A program made the translations under genes and the position numbers. 64,000 bases of DNA from Melittangium boletus DSM 14713. GTDB taxonomy: Bacteria > Myxococcota > Myxococcia > Myxococcales > Myxococcaceae. A model generated the notes under the pieces. It had not been told where the DNA came from, searched no databases, and worked only from the letters and a program-made list of their open reading frames with translations. Positions 1-9,261 of this stretch are shown here, in pieces. Numbering within the stretch: the first letter of the stretch is position 1; each line of letters opens with the position of its first letter. The stretch lies in contig NZ_CP022163.1 of assembly GCF_002305855.1 (NCBI RefSeq), positions 5,270,292 to 5,334,291 on the forward strand. Reading direction: 5' to 3'.

Positions 1-1
1 G

Positions 2-580
2 GCGTACGCGGCGCTCGGACATCTGCACAAGGCCCAGCGCGTGGGAGGCCGCGAGGGGGTGCGCTACAGCGGCTCGCCCCTGCCCCTGTCCCTGTCCGAG
101 AAGAACTACTCCCACCAAGTGCTGCTCGTGGAACTGGACGGCGAGCGCCTGGGCTCCGTGCTGCCCCTGTCCGTGCCCCGCGAGGCGGAGATCCTGCGCG
201 TGCCCGAGCGTGGCGAGTCCTCGCTGGACGCCGTGGTGAAGGCGCTCAAGGCCTTGCCCCCGGCGGAGGAGGGTCTGCCCGACTGGCGGCGTCCCTATCT
301 GGAGGTGTGCGTGGAGCTGCCTCGTCCCGAGCCCGCCCTGCGCCGGCAGGTGGAGACCGCGCTGGAGGGCAAGGCCGCGCGGCTGGTGAAGCTCACCCCT
401 CGCTATACGGGCTCGGGCCACGCGCTCGCGGACGCTCGTCCCGGACCCTCGCTCAAGGAGCGCACCCCCGAGGACGTCTTCCGTGCCCGCTACGCCCGGG
501 ACTACTCCGAGCCGCTCGAGCCCGCGCTGCTCGAGGCCTTCCATCTGCTCCTCACCCAGGTGCAGGAGGACGCGTCATGA
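2..580 (+). CDS. sbcD: SbcCD nuclease subunit D, C-terminal part (5' end outside window)
   Basis: This is the C-terminal ~192 residues of the SbcD (Mre11-type) nuclease subunit, which with SbcC cuts hairpins and DNA ends during replication repair. The frame is open from base 2 and begins AYAALGHLHKAQ, which matches the last metal-binding histidine motif (GHLH) of the calcineurin-like phosphoesterase core. The capping domain follows. The N-terminal nuclease motifs lie before the window, so integrity there cannot be judged. The stop codon overlaps the next ATG (ATGA), so it is translationally coupled to sbcC, the usual order for this pair. Identification rests on the GHLH motif and on the unmistakable SbcC next to it. 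Confidence 0.9.
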   Translation, partial: AYAALGHLHKAQRVGGREGVRYSGSPLPLSLSEKNYSHQVLLVELDGERLGSVLPLSVPREAEILRVPERGESSLDAVVKALKALPPAEEGLPDWRRPYLEVCVELPRPEPALRRQVETALEGKAARLVKLTPRYTGSGHALADARPGPSLKERTPEDVFRARYARDYSEPLEPALLEAFHLLLTQVQEDAS

Positions 581-3500
581 AGATCCTCGCCATCCGGGGG
601 AGCAACCTCACGAGCCTCACGAAGTTCGAGCTGGAGCTGGACAAGCCGCCGCTCGACAAGATGGGTCTGTTCGCCATCACGGGCGCCACGGGCGCGGGCA
701 AGAGCACCGTGCTGGATGCCATGTGCCTGGCCCTCTTCGACCGCACGCCGCGTCTGGGCGAGGGCCGGGGCGTGCCCGTGGGCCGGGCGGAGGAGGACGA
801 GGACACGCGGCTGCGCGCCCATGACGTGCGGGGCCTCTTGCGGCGCGGGACGGCGGACGGCTTCGCCGAGGTGGACTTCCTGGGGAAGGATGGCCGCAAG
901 TACCGGGCGCGCTGGTCCGTGCGGCGGGCGCGCAACCGCGCCGAGGGCCGTCTCCAGGACCAGGAGATGCTGCTCACGGAGTTCACTCCCACGGGGCTGG
1001 GGCCGCCCATCGGACGCAAGAAGGGCGAGGTGCTCAAGGCCATCGAGGAGCGGCTGGGCTTGTCCTTCGATCAATTCCGGCGCTCGGCCCTGCTCGCCCA
1101 GGGGGAGTTCGCCGCCTTCCTTCGCGCCAAGGATGAGGAGCGCGCCGAGCTGCTGGAGCGGATGACGGGAACGGAGGTGTACAGCCGCATGTCCATCGCC
1201 GCGCACCAGCGTCACAAGGAGGCGCAGGAGGCGCTGGCGAAGCTGGCCCAGGGCGTGGCGGCCATCTCCTTGATGTCCGAGGAGGCGCGCCGGGAGGAGG
1301 AGGACACGCTCGCGCGGGAGGAGGCGGCGCTCACCGAGGCTCGGGCGGTGCTGGCGCGGGCGGATCAGGCGGTGCGCTGGTACGAGGCGCGCGCGAAGAA
1401 CCTGGCCGACGAGCGCGACGCGGAGCAGTCACGTGCGCGCGCGGAGGAGGCCGTGCGGGCCGCGGAACCCCGGCGCAAGGAGTGGGAGCGGGTCCGCGCG
1501 GCGGAGGAACTGCGCGCCCCGGTGTCGGCCCTGGACGAGGCCGTGCGCGAGCTGGCGCGCAAGGACGCGGATCTGACGGCACGGCGCGCGGAAGAGGACG
1601 CGGCGCGGACGGCGAGTCAGGCACGCGAGGTGGCGCGAGCGGCGGCGGAGGCCCGGCGCGACGCGGCGGGGAAGGCGGAGGCCGACGCGCGTCCGGCGCT
1701 GGAGGCGGCGGAAGCCCTGGACGGGGAGCTCAAGCGCGCCCAGGAACTGGCGAGGGACGCGGCGCGCAAGCTGGAGGACGCCCGGAAGAGCGAGGCGCGG
1801 GATCGCGACGTGCTCGCGGCGTTGGACAGGCAGCACGCGCTCGCGCTCGAGCGGGTGGGGAAGATCCAGGAGTGGCGCGACAAGCGCAAACCCGTGGAAG
1901 CGGTGGCCCGGGAGTGGTCGCGCTGGGAAGAAGAGCTCAAGCGCTACCAGAACGCGGCGGGACGAGACGCCTCGATTCGGGAGTCCCTCGAGAAGTGTCG
2001 CTCGCGTGCCGAGCCGCTGCGCGTGGACGCGGAGCGCCGGGCGAAGGCGCACCGCGAGTCGACCGAGGCGCTGAGCCAGGCGGAGACGCGGGCGGTTCGA
2101 GCCGAGGCCGAACTGGGCTCGGATTCCGGCGCGGAGCGCAGGCAGCGGCGGGAGGCGCTCCGGTCGCGGCAGGAACTCTTGAAGGATCTGGACGTCGAGT
2201 GGCGGGGTGCTCTCGAGTCCATCCACTCGGAGCGCGAGGCCTCGAGGGAAGTGGACGAGGCTCGACAAGAGCAATCCACGGCGAGTGCCGAGGCGGAGGC
2301 CGCGAAGGCCCGACGCATCGAGGGAGACGCCGAACTGAGGGAAGCCCGGCGCTCGTTCGATCGGGCGCGGGATGCGCTGGTCCTCACCGCGCACCGGGCG
2401 AACTTGCGCCAGGGAGAGCCCTGTCCGCTGTGTGGCGCGACGGATCACCCTCTCGGCCACGCGGGGTTGGCCCTGGAGGGACTGGTCGAGGAGTCGCGCG
2501 GACGGGTGGAGTCGTTGGAAGCTCGGCTCCAGGAGGCGACGCGGACGGAGTCCTCCGCCTTGGCCCGGATCCAGGGCGCGGCTCATCGCGCGGTGCAGGC
2601 GGAGGAGCGAAGGGAAGCCGCCGCGAAGCGGGGCCGGGCGCAGCGCGAGACGTGGGGCCGGCTCCGCGCGAAGCTCGAGGGGCCGCGGCCTCCCGAGTCC
2701 ACCGAGGACCCGGAGGTCGAGCGCTGGCTGGCGGACGCGCTCGCGGAGGCGCGGGCGCGGGCCGAGGCGCTGAAGGCGGAGGAGGAGTTGGCCGAACAGC
2801 GGGCCGAGGTGGCGAAGGCCGCCCGGACGGCTCGGGACGCCGCGCGCGCGGACGCGGTGCTGGCGGAGACGGCCTGGCGTCAGGCGGACGAGGCGCTGCG
2901 GCGCAACGCCGAGGACGAGGCCCTGGGCCAGCGGGACTTGGACCAGGTGGTGCTTCTCCGTCAGGAACTCCAGGCGGCCCTGGCGGTCGCGTTCAAGGAC
3001 TGGCCTCAATGGGAGAAGGCCCTGTCCACCGATGCCGTGGCCTTCCAGGCGCGCTGCGTGAAGGCGGTGAAGGAGTGGAACGAGCAGGACGCGCTCCTCC
3101 GTCAGGCGGAGGCCACCGTCCGGGAGGAAACGGAGAAACGGGGGCCGGCGCTGGCCACGGTGGAGTTGCGCGGCGCCCAGACGGAGGAGTGCACCCGGGA
3201 GGTGGCCCGGCTGGAGGCGGAGCTGGAGAAGACCCGGGCCGCGCGTGCGGCGCTGTTGGATGGACGGCCCACCGCCGAGGTGCGCGCGGGACTCGCTCGC
3301 GAGGTGGAGACGGCCTCTCGGGAACTGGAATCCCAACGCGGCGGCGCCGCGAAGGCGACCCAGGAGCTGGCGGTGGCGAGCGCGCGGACCGAGGCCGCGT
3401 CCTCGTCCGGAGTGGCCGCGCGTCAGGCCCGGGAGCGCGCCGAGGCGGCGCTGCACATCCTGCTCTCGGAGCGGAGTCTGTCCCTCGAGACCGTTCGCGC

Positions 3501-4368
3501 CCTGCTCTCGCGAGGCGCCGCGTGGTGCGAGTCCGAGGAGCGCGCCCTGGACGCCCTCACGCAAGCGCTCGCGAAGTCCGTCTCCGTGTGGGAGGAGCGC
3601 CGGGTGCGGCGTGAACGGCACGAGTCCTCCGACAAGCCCGCCCTGGATGAGCAGGCGGCTCCGGCGGCGCTCGAACGGGCGCGTGGGGAGACGGATGCCC
3701 GGCTCCACGCGGTGGCGGCCTCGAGGGCCCGGCTCGAGCGGGACGACGCGGATCGCCAGCGCCAGGGGGAGCAGGCCCGGCTCCTGGCGGAGCACGAGCG
3801 CGCCAGCGAGGTGTGGCGCACGCTCAGCGAGCTCATCGGCTCGCACGACGGCAAGAAGTTCAAGGTGTTCGCCCAGAGCCTCACCCTGGATGCCCTGCTC
3901 CACTACGCCAACGCCCACCTGGAGGAACTGGCGCCGCGCTACCGGCTGATGCGTGTGCCTGGCTACGACCTGGACCTCCAGGTGGTGGACCGGGACATGG
4001 GGGACGAGGTGCGCGCCGTCTCCAGTCTCTCGGGCGGTGAGAGTTTCCTCGTGTCGCTGGCGCTGGCGCTGGGCCTCGCCTCGCTCTCCTCGGAGACGAC
4101 GCAGGTGGACACGCTCTTCATCGACGAGGGCTTCGGTACGCTCGACCCGCAGACGCTGGAGATGGCGCTGGCCACGCTCGACGCGCTCCAGGCCACGGGC
4201 CGGCAGGTGGGCATCATCTCCCACGTGTCCGGACTGGCCGAGCGCATTGGCGCTCAAGTCCGGGTGGTGAAGCAGGGCGCCGGTCGCAGTCAGCTCAAGG
4301 TGCTGGGCGACTCCGGCGTCCTTGGTGCACTGGCTTCCAGCTCCCGGCCCTCGCCGCCGGTGGCGTAG
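577..4368 (+). CDS. sbcC: SbcCD nuclease subunit C (Rad50-type SMC ATPase)
   Basis: This is the ATPase/coiled-coil subunit of the SbcCD nuclease, 1263 aa. Residues 36-43 (GATGAGKS) form the Walker A site. Two long Ala/Glu/Arg-rich coiled-coil arms flank a zinc-hook CPLC at residues 616-619. The C-terminal head has the ABC signature SLSGGES followed by Walker B LFIDEGFGTLD. The chosen ATG overlaps the sbcD stop and gives the expected N-terminus MKILAIRGSNL; the open frame extends further upstream, but only through sbcD. Length is in the range of long SbcC proteins. A hairpin follows about 20 bases after the stop. The extreme GC content leaves long open frames on the other strand, which I treat as artefacts. 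Confidence 0.97.
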   Translation: MKILAIRGSNLTSLTKFELELDKPPLDKMGLFAITGATGAGKSTVLDAMCLALFDRTPRLGEGRGVPVGRAEEDEDTRLRAHDVRGLLRRGTADGFAEVDFLGKDGRKYRARWSVRRARNRAEGRLQDQEMLLTEFTPTGLGPPIGRKKGEVLKAIEERLGLSFDQFRRSALLAQGEFAAFLRAKDEERAELLERMTGTEVYSRMSIAAHQRHKEAQEALAKLAQGVAAISLMSEEARREEEDTLAREEAALTEARAVLARADQAVRWYEARAKNLADERDAEQSRARAEEAVRAAEPRRKEWERVRAAEELRAPVSALDEAVRELARKDADLTARRAEEDAARTASQAREVARAAAEARRDAAGKAEADARPALEAAEALDGELKRAQELARDAARKLEDARKSEARDRDVLAALDRQHALALERVGKIQEWRDKRKPVEAVAREWSRWEEELKRYQNAAGRDASIRESLEKCRSRAEPLRVDAERRAKAHRESTEALSQAETRAVRAEAELGSDSGAERRQRREALRSRQELLKDLDVEWRGALESIHSEREASREVDEARQEQSTASAEAEAAKARRIEGDAELREARRSFDRARDALVLTAHRANLRQGEPCPLCGATDHPLGHAGLALEGLVEESRGRVESLEARLQEATRTESSALARIQGAAHRAVQAEERREAAAKRGRAQRETWGRLRAKLEGPRPPESTEDPEVERWLADALAEARARAEALKAEEELAEQRAEVAKAARTARDAARADAVLAETAWRQADEALRRNAEDEALGQRDLDQVVLLRQELQAALAVAFKDWPQWEKALSTDAVAFQARCVKAVKEWNEQDALLRQAEATVREETEKRGPALATVELRGAQTEECTREVARLEAELEKTRAARAALLDGRPTAEVRAGLAREVETASRELESQRGGAAKATQELAVASARTEAASSSGVAARQARERAEAALHILLSERSLSLETVRALLSRGAAWCESEERALDALTQALAKSVSVWEERRVRRERHESSDKPALDEQAAPAALERARGETDARLHAVAASRARLERDDADRQRQGEQARLLAEHERASEVWRTLSELIGSHDGKKFKVFAQSLTLDALLHYANAHLEELAPRYRLMRVPGYDLDLQVVDRDMGDEVRAVSSLSGGESFLVSLALALGLASLSSETTQVDTLFIDEGFGTLDPQTLEMALATLDALQATGRQVGIISHVSGLAERIGAQVRVVKQGAGRSQLKVLGDSGVLGALASSSRPSPPVA

Positions 4369-4387
4369 CGCGCTGGTCGACACACCT

Positions 4388-4422
4388 ACACCGGTCCGGG
4401 TTTCGCGTCGCCGGTCCGGTGT
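4388..4422 (+). terminator. Terminator-like hairpin after sbcC
   Basis: Arms ACACCGGTCCGG (4388-4399) and CCGGTCCGGTGT (4411-4422) pair over 12 positions with one T-T mismatch around an 11-base loop. No T tract follows. It sits 19 bases after the sbcC stop, so a terminator or mRNA-stabilising role is the simplest reading. Confidence 0.5.
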
Positions 4423-4631
4423 TCAGTCCCTGGAGGAATTCTGTGGTGCGCGTGCACTCGCCGCATGTGCACGGAGCGTGTGCGTCTGCCCACCAGCCAT
4501 CGGATTCACGGCGCGCTCTGTAGTCGCACGGGCAGCGGCCCTGGACGCGAGGGCAAGTCACCCCAAAACCCACTAGGCGACAAAAAACCCGATCCACAGA
4601 TTCGCGGTCCCCTGCACCCGCGAGGCTGTGT

Positions 4632-7600
4632 ATGAGAGCCCCTCCCCGTATGCTCGCGGCCGCCCTGGCCGCGTTTGTCATTGGCTGTGATGATGGTGGT
4701 GGTTCCAAACCCGGGACACTCAATCCCAATACAGGATGCACGGATCCGAACGATCCCTCGTGTGTCGTTCCCACCCCCACCGGCTGCCCGGATCCCAATA
4801 ATCCGAGATGTTCGACTCCCGAGCCTCCCGAACCCGTCCCTCCGGAGCCTCCGTATGGACCCCCCCCGGGCCCCCGGACTCCCAGCAACACGAAGATCGA
4901 CTCCGACTGTGACGGTCTGACGGACGCGGAGGAGTGGGGCAACGTCTACGCGGTGGACGCACGGACGAATCCCGGCAACTGGGACTCGGACGGGGACGGT
5001 CTGCGGGACGGTCTGGAGGTGGGCCGGACTTCCTCGCTCAACACCCTGCCTCAGTGCGTGAAGAGCTTCATCGCGGACGAGGATCCATCCAGCCGCACCA
5101 ATCCGACCAACCCCGACACGGATGGAGATGGCGTCCTGGACGGGACCGAGGATCGCAATCACAACGGCAAGCTGGATCCGGGCGAGACGGACCCCGCGAA
5201 CCGGGACACGGATGGGGATGGGCTCTCGGATGGCGAGGAGGACGCCAATCACAATGGCAAGCTGGATCCAGGTGAGACGGATCCCCGCAAGCGGGACACG
5301 GATGGGGACGGGCTCTCGGACGCCACCGAGCGCAACCACACCCGGACGGATCCCCTCAACCCGGACACGGATGGCGACTCGTGCCTGGATGGAGCCGAGG
5401 ATCTCAATGGCAATGGGGTGAAGGATCCGGGCGAGACGGATCCCAAGGATGGCTCGGACTGCGGCGGCGGTCCCCTCCTGGACACCGATGGTGATGGCAT
5501 TCCGGACCACGTCGAGGACGCCAACCACAATGGCGTGCACGACGCCGGTGAGACGAACTGGAACAATCCCGACACGGATGGGGACGGGCTCCCGGATGGG
5601 GTGGAGGACCGCAACCACAACGGCCAGGTGGACCCCACCGAGACGGATCCCCGCTCGAAGGACTCGGATTGCGATGGCCTGCTGGATGGACCGAACCAGG
5701 GCACCTTCCTGGGCGAGGACCTGAACGCCAGTGGGACGCGGGATCCCAACGAGACGGATCCCACCGAGCGCGACACGGACCATGACGGTCTGTTGGATGG
5801 CGTGGAGCGGGGCGTGCCCACCAGCGGGGCGCCCGTCACCACGTGTGGCTACGTGGGCGACGAGGAATCGAGCAGCACGACGGATCCCCTCAATCCCGAT
5901 TCGGACGGGGATGGCATCGCCGATGGCGCCGAGGACTCGAACCAGAACGGCCGCGCGGATCCGGGCGAGCTGGATCCACGGAATGGCCGGGATGGCAGCG
6001 GCCCCGCGGGCTTCGCCTGCGCGGCGCAGAACCTGCGTCAGGTGACCTTCAAGGAAGACAATGGTGGCGACATCCGCCTGGCGCTCCGGCCCTCCTTCTC
6101 CGAGGTGCGGCAGATCTCCGTGGGCGGCAAGACGCGGGGCTTCGTGGGTTATGACGACACGAACCAGGTGGCCTTCCTCGCCTTCAAGCGCGCCCAGGCG
6201 GGCTCCTCCACCACGGTGGTGGGGGACGAGTTGTACGTGCGCGGCCAGTTCGCTCCCGCGGTGAAGGCGGGCACCACGCAGACCTTCACCTCGTGGGACG
6301 GGCACCCCGCGCTCCAGGCCTTCTATGACCAGGGCTCGGCCGTCTCCCTGCGGGACTACGCCAACTCGGTGGCCAACGCGCTGGTGGGCGCGGGAGCGGG
6401 AACGCTCGTGGGCGGCGCGGCCACGCCGGGACCGTTCAAGATCCAGGCGCAATACGTCCACCGCTCCAACTCGAGCGTGCTGGTGGTGGTGGCCATCACC
6501 CCCACGGCGCGCTTCGTGGAGCCGGGCCTCTTCGTCATGGGGGACACCGCGGGTGGGACGGCGCTGGCCCAGTTCGGAGACTCGGACGCGGTGCAGTGCG
6601 AGCCCTTCACCACGGGCAATGGCATGGCGGACTTCCTCTTCGTGGTGGATGACAGTGGCTCCATGGCCACGTCCCAGAGCGCGCTGGGCAATGCCGCCGC
6701 GGCCGTGGCCAACCGGCTGGGCAACTCACAGCTCGACTGGCGCATCTCCATGGTGACCACGTCCTATACGCAGACGGGCTATGGCCTGCCCAACGGCGGC
6801 GTGTTCCGTGGCTTCACCCGCGACATCAATCAGTTCAAGGCGTGGCTGCAGAAGGACGCCACCTGCCCGGATCCCGCCCAGCGCTGCTGGATCGACGTCA
6901 ACGGCTCCAGCGAGGAGATGACCCTGGCCAGCGCGCGCGGCGCCGTGGACTACATGGCCAGCTCCAGCACGCCCGCGGACAAGCAGTACCGCGCCGGAGC
7001 CCGCCTGGTGGTCATCCTCCTCACCGACGTGCGCGACACGAACGACAACACGCCCGTCAGCTCGTACATCGACTACTTCAAGGGCGCCAACCCCACCGGC
7101 AGGCCCATCCAGATGCACGGCATCATCTGTGACTCCGTCGATGGGGGCGAGTGCTACCCGGGCGAGCCCCTGCACGACCTGCGGCACAAGGACGTCATCC
7201 AGGCCACGGGTGGCATCGTGGGCAGCATCCGCAGCACCACCTCCATCCAGAACACCATCGGCAGCATCATGGACAGCGTGATCGCCTCCACGGGCTACCG
7301 CACGCTCAAGCCGCCCATTGGCGCCTCGGTGCGCGTGGCCATGGAGGCGGTGCGGGATCCCTCGCAGTGCAACGCGAACGATCTGCCGCGCAGCCGCACC
7401 AACGGCTTCGACGTGGATGGCATCAGCCAGGCCCTGGCTTTCTATGGTGCGTGCCGTCCGGCCGACGCGGGCACGACCAAGGCCGCCATCTCCTACCGCT
7501 ACTGGGGCGACCTCACGCGCAACACGGAAGGCAGCCCTCCGCCTTGCGCGACGGACACGGGTTACTACGACCCGGCGGATCCCGACTTCTGCAAGGGAAA

Positions 7601-7991
7601 CCTCTCGTGCAACCGGCAGACGAACCGGTGTGACTGCCCCGCGGACTGTGGCGGTGGTGGGGCGCCCGGCACGGTGTGCAACACCCACAAGGACGTGTGC
7701 GACTTCTCGTGCGGCGCGGAGTGTGGTGGCCTGTGCGGCAGCTTCCAGGCCTGCAACACCGCCACCTGCACCTGCCAGTGCGCGGCGTCCGCCAGCTGCT
7801 CGCCGGGCTTCCGTTTCGACGCGGACGTCTGCGCCTGTGTGTGTGACACGGCGGCGCTCAACTGCGGCCCGTCCTACCAGTCGGATGCCAGTGCTTGCGC
7901 CTGTATCTGCAAGGACAACTGCGGCGGCACCTGCACCACGGGCACCGAGTGCAACATGAGCACCTGCCGCTGCGAGCCGAAGCTGAACTGA
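4632..7991 (+). CDS. cglD: CglD-like gliding motility lipoprotein (TSP3 repeats, VWA domain, Cys-rich tail)
   Basis: This is a predicted surface lipoprotein of 1119 aa. The signal peptide ends at lipobox FVIGC (Cys19), followed by a Pro/Asn/Thr-rich linker. Residues ~90-450 carry about ten Ca-binding thrombospondin type 3 repeats of the form DTDGDGLSDGEE. A von Willebrand A-like domain begins near residue 668 with the metal-site motif DDSGSM (673-678). The last ~130 residues are Cys-rich and EGF/TIL-like. From memory, this combination (lipoprotein, TSP3 repeats, VWA, Cys-rich end, ~1.1-1.2 thousand residues) matches Myxococcus CglD, an outer-membrane protein needed for adventurous gliding and transferable between cells. 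The family assignment is an inference; the domain reading is direct. The ATG is preceded by GAGG at about 7 bases. A strong hairpin follows the stop. Confidence 0.75.
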   Translation: MRAPPRMLAAALAAFVIGCDDGGGSKPGTLNPNTGCTDPNDPSCVVPTPTGCPDPNNPRCSTPEPPEPVPPEPPYGPPPGPRTPSNTKIDSDCDGLTDAEEWGNVYAVDARTNPGNWDSDGDGLRDGLEVGRTSSLNTLPQCVKSFIADEDPSSRTNPTNPDTDGDGVLDGTEDRNHNGKLDPGETDPANRDTDGDGLSDGEEDANHNGKLDPGETDPRKRDTDGDGLSDATERNHTRTDPLNPDTDGDSCLDGAEDLNGNGVKDPGETDPKDGSDCGGGPLLDTDGDGIPDHVEDANHNGVHDAGETNWNNPDTDGDGLPDGVEDRNHNGQVDPTETDPRSKDSDCDGLLDGPNQGTFLGEDLNASGTRDPNETDPTERDTDHDGLLDGVERGVPTSGAPVTTCGYVGDEESSSTTDPLNPDSDGDGIADGAEDSNQNGRADPGELDPRNGRDGSGPAGFACAAQNLRQVTFKEDNGGDIRLALRPSFSEVRQISVGGKTRGFVGYDDTNQVAFLAFKRAQAGSSTTVVGDELYVRGQFAPAVKAGTTQTFTSWDGHPALQAFYDQGSAVSLRDYANSVANALVGAGAGTLVGGAATPGPFKIQAQYVHRSNSSVLVVVAITPTARFVEPGLFVMGDTAGGTALAQFGDSDAVQCEPFTTGNGMADFLFVVDDSGSMATSQSALGNAAAAVANRLGNSQLDWRISMVTTSYTQTGYGLPNGGVFRGFTRDINQFKAWLQKDATCPDPAQRCWIDVNGSSEEMTLASARGAVDYMASSSTPADKQYRAGARLVVILLTDVRDTNDNTPVSSYIDYFKGANPTGRPIQMHGIICDSVDGGECYPGEPLHDLRHKDVIQATGGIVGSIRSTTSIQNTIGSIMDSVIASTGYRTLKPPIGASVRVAMEAVRDPSQCNANDLPRSRTNGFDVDGISQALAFYGACRPADAGTTKAAISYRYWGDLTRNTEGSPPPCATDTGYYDPADPDFCKGNLSCNRQTNRCDCPADCGGGGAPGTVCNTHKDVCDFSCGAECGGLCGSFQACNTATCTCQCAASASCSPGFRFDADVCACVCDTAALNCGPSYQSDASACACICKDNCGGTCTTGTECNMSTCRCEPKLN
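4890..5990 (+). repeat. Thrombospondin type 3 coding repeats
   Basis: This is a tandem series of similar in-frame units, each encoding an Asp/Gly-rich Ca-binding loop. DNA words such as gacacggatggggatgg recur every ~70-100 bases. The units alternate with a second unit encoding NHNGKLDPGETDP. Such repetitive DNA is prone to unequal recombination, so repeat number probably differs between strains. Confidence 0.75.
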
Positions 7992-8012
7992 GCCTCGAGC
8001 GCATGTGGGAAT

Positions 8013-8056
8013 GACGGGGCCGGAAGCCTCCCTCTCCAGGGGGGTCCGGCCCCGTC
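8013..8056 (+). terminator. Terminator hairpin after cglD-like gene
   Basis: Perfect 12-bp arms GACGGGGCCGGA (8013-8024) and TCCGGCCCCGTC (8045-8056) enclose a 20-base loop that can pair further (CCCT/AGGG). GCTTT follows the stem. It lies 21 bases after the stop codon and ends the transcript before the LPMO gene. Confidence 0.75.
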
Positions 8057-8189
8057 GCTTTGGTTGCCGCATCCGTGAGACCGGAGAGTTGCCGTCAGAC
8101 TGTGCGCCCGTGTTTCCCCGCACGGGGAGTGACCCGAAAGTCCCGGTGAGCCCCTCCATACAGGCAATCCTGGAAACGGAGTTCCCCCC

Positions 8190-9152
8190 ATGTGGAAGTC
8201 CATCGTCGCGCCGCCCGTGGCCCTGTTGTCCCTTCTGACCGCGGGTCAGTCCCTCGCCCACGGCTCCATCGAGGTTCCCATCAGCCGCGTGTACGGCTGT
8301 TACAAGGAGGGGCCGGAGAAGCCCCAGTCCGCCGCGTGCAAGGCCGCCGTGGCCGCTGGCGGGACGCAGGCCCTCTATGACTGGAACGGCGTCCGTCAGG
8401 GCAACGCCAATGGACAGCACCGCAACATCATCCCGGATGGGAAGCTGTGCAGCGCGGCCAACGAGTCGCACAAGGGTCTGGATCTGGCGCGCTCGGACTG
8501 GCCGAGCAAGCGCATCGCCCCCAATGCCCAGGGCCGCTTCGACTTCGTCTATCACGCGACCGCGCCGCACGCCGCGCGTGAGTTCCAGTTCTTCGTCACC
8601 CGGGATGGGTATGACGCGACGAAGCCGCTCAAGTGGTCGGATCTGGAGCTCTTCTGCACCGTGCCGAGCGCGCCCCTGGTGAACAGCCGCTACACGCTCA
8701 ACTGCCCCTTCCCCAAGAACAAGAAGGGCCGGCACGTCATCTATAATATCTGGCAGCGCTCCGACAGCCCGGAGGCCTTCTACGCCTGCGTCGACGTGGA
8801 CTTCGGCACCACGGTGCTCGCGGGTCTGGCGTGGCACGAGGCGGAGCCGGTGCGTGCGCGGGAGGACTTGCGCGCGGGCAGCAAGGTCACCTTCCGGGTC
8901 TTCGACGCGGACGGCCACGACGTGGAGCGGCACGAGGTGCGTCTGGATGACGAGGTGAGCCCCGCGGCCGACTGGCTCCAGCGGCTGGCCCGGCGCGTCA
9001 ACCAGGACTCGCGCTATGCGCGCGTGGGCGCGCTCGACGCGGAGGGAAACATCACCCCGCTCGACTCGGCCCAGGGCAACAGTGTCTATGTCCGTCAGGA
9101 GGGCTACCGCTTCCAGATCGACATCGAGAAGCCCGCGTCGCCCCAGCCGTGA
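8190..9152 (+). CDS. AA10 lytic polysaccharide monooxygenase (chitin-active type)
   Basis: This is a secreted copper enzyme of 320 aa that would oxidatively cleave chitin or cellulose. The signal peptide (residues 1-23, ending QSLA) leaves His24 as the mature N-terminus, as the copper 'histidine brace' requires. The second brace histidine is His127 in YHATAPH. Conserved features of the AA10 fold follow, including YDWNGVRQGNANGQH and an aromatic FFVT segment. Residues ~205-320 form an extra domain resembling domain 2 of GlcNAc-binding protein A. A GGAG ribosome site lies 8 bases before the ATG. No chitinase is adjacent. In a predatory, polymer-degrading organism it would help attack fungal or arthropod chitin. 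The exact substrate cannot be read from the sequence. Confidence 0.92.
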   Translation: MWKSIVAPPVALLSLLTAGQSLAHGSIEVPISRVYGCYKEGPEKPQSAACKAAVAAGGTQALYDWNGVRQGNANGQHRNIIPDGKLCSAANESHKGLDLARSDWPSKRIAPNAQGRFDFVYHATAPHAAREFQFFVTRDGYDATKPLKWSDLELFCTVPSAPLVNSRYTLNCPFPKNKKGRHVIYNIWQRSDSPEAFYACVDVDFGTTVLAGLAWHEAEPVRAREDLRAGSKVTFRVFDADGHDVERHEVRLDDEVSPAADWLQRLARRVNQDSRYARVGALDAEGNITPLDSAQGNSVYVRQEGYRFQIDIEKPASPQP

Positions 9153-9261
9153 GTCCGGGGGCTTGAAGCACCACCGGTCCAACATTTCCGCGTGAAGAGG
9201 GTGCGCGGGCGCCACGGGGTGGTTAGCCTGCGCCCACTCACACGGAACTGGGAGGACACGG

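Noticed and set aside
307..576. Upstream extension of sbcC
   Set aside because: The in-frame extension overlaps sbcD, and its translation is low-complexity Arg/Ala/Gly; the ATG at 577 gives the family N-terminus.
1429..4383. Open frame of 984 codons on the minus strand opposite sbcC
   Set aside because: It mirrors a clear SbcC gene. At this GC content long antisense frames are common, and the translation is Arg/Gly/Leu-rich with no domain.
4890..5990. CRISPR-like regular repeats
   Set aside because: The periodic sequence is in frame inside a protein gene and encodes Ca-binding repeats; spacers are not unique and there are no cas genes.
8107..8126. Second hairpin CCCGTG...CACGGG before the LPMO gene
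   Set aside because: A 6-bp stem in such GC-rich DNA is weak, and a much stronger terminator is already present at 8013-8056.
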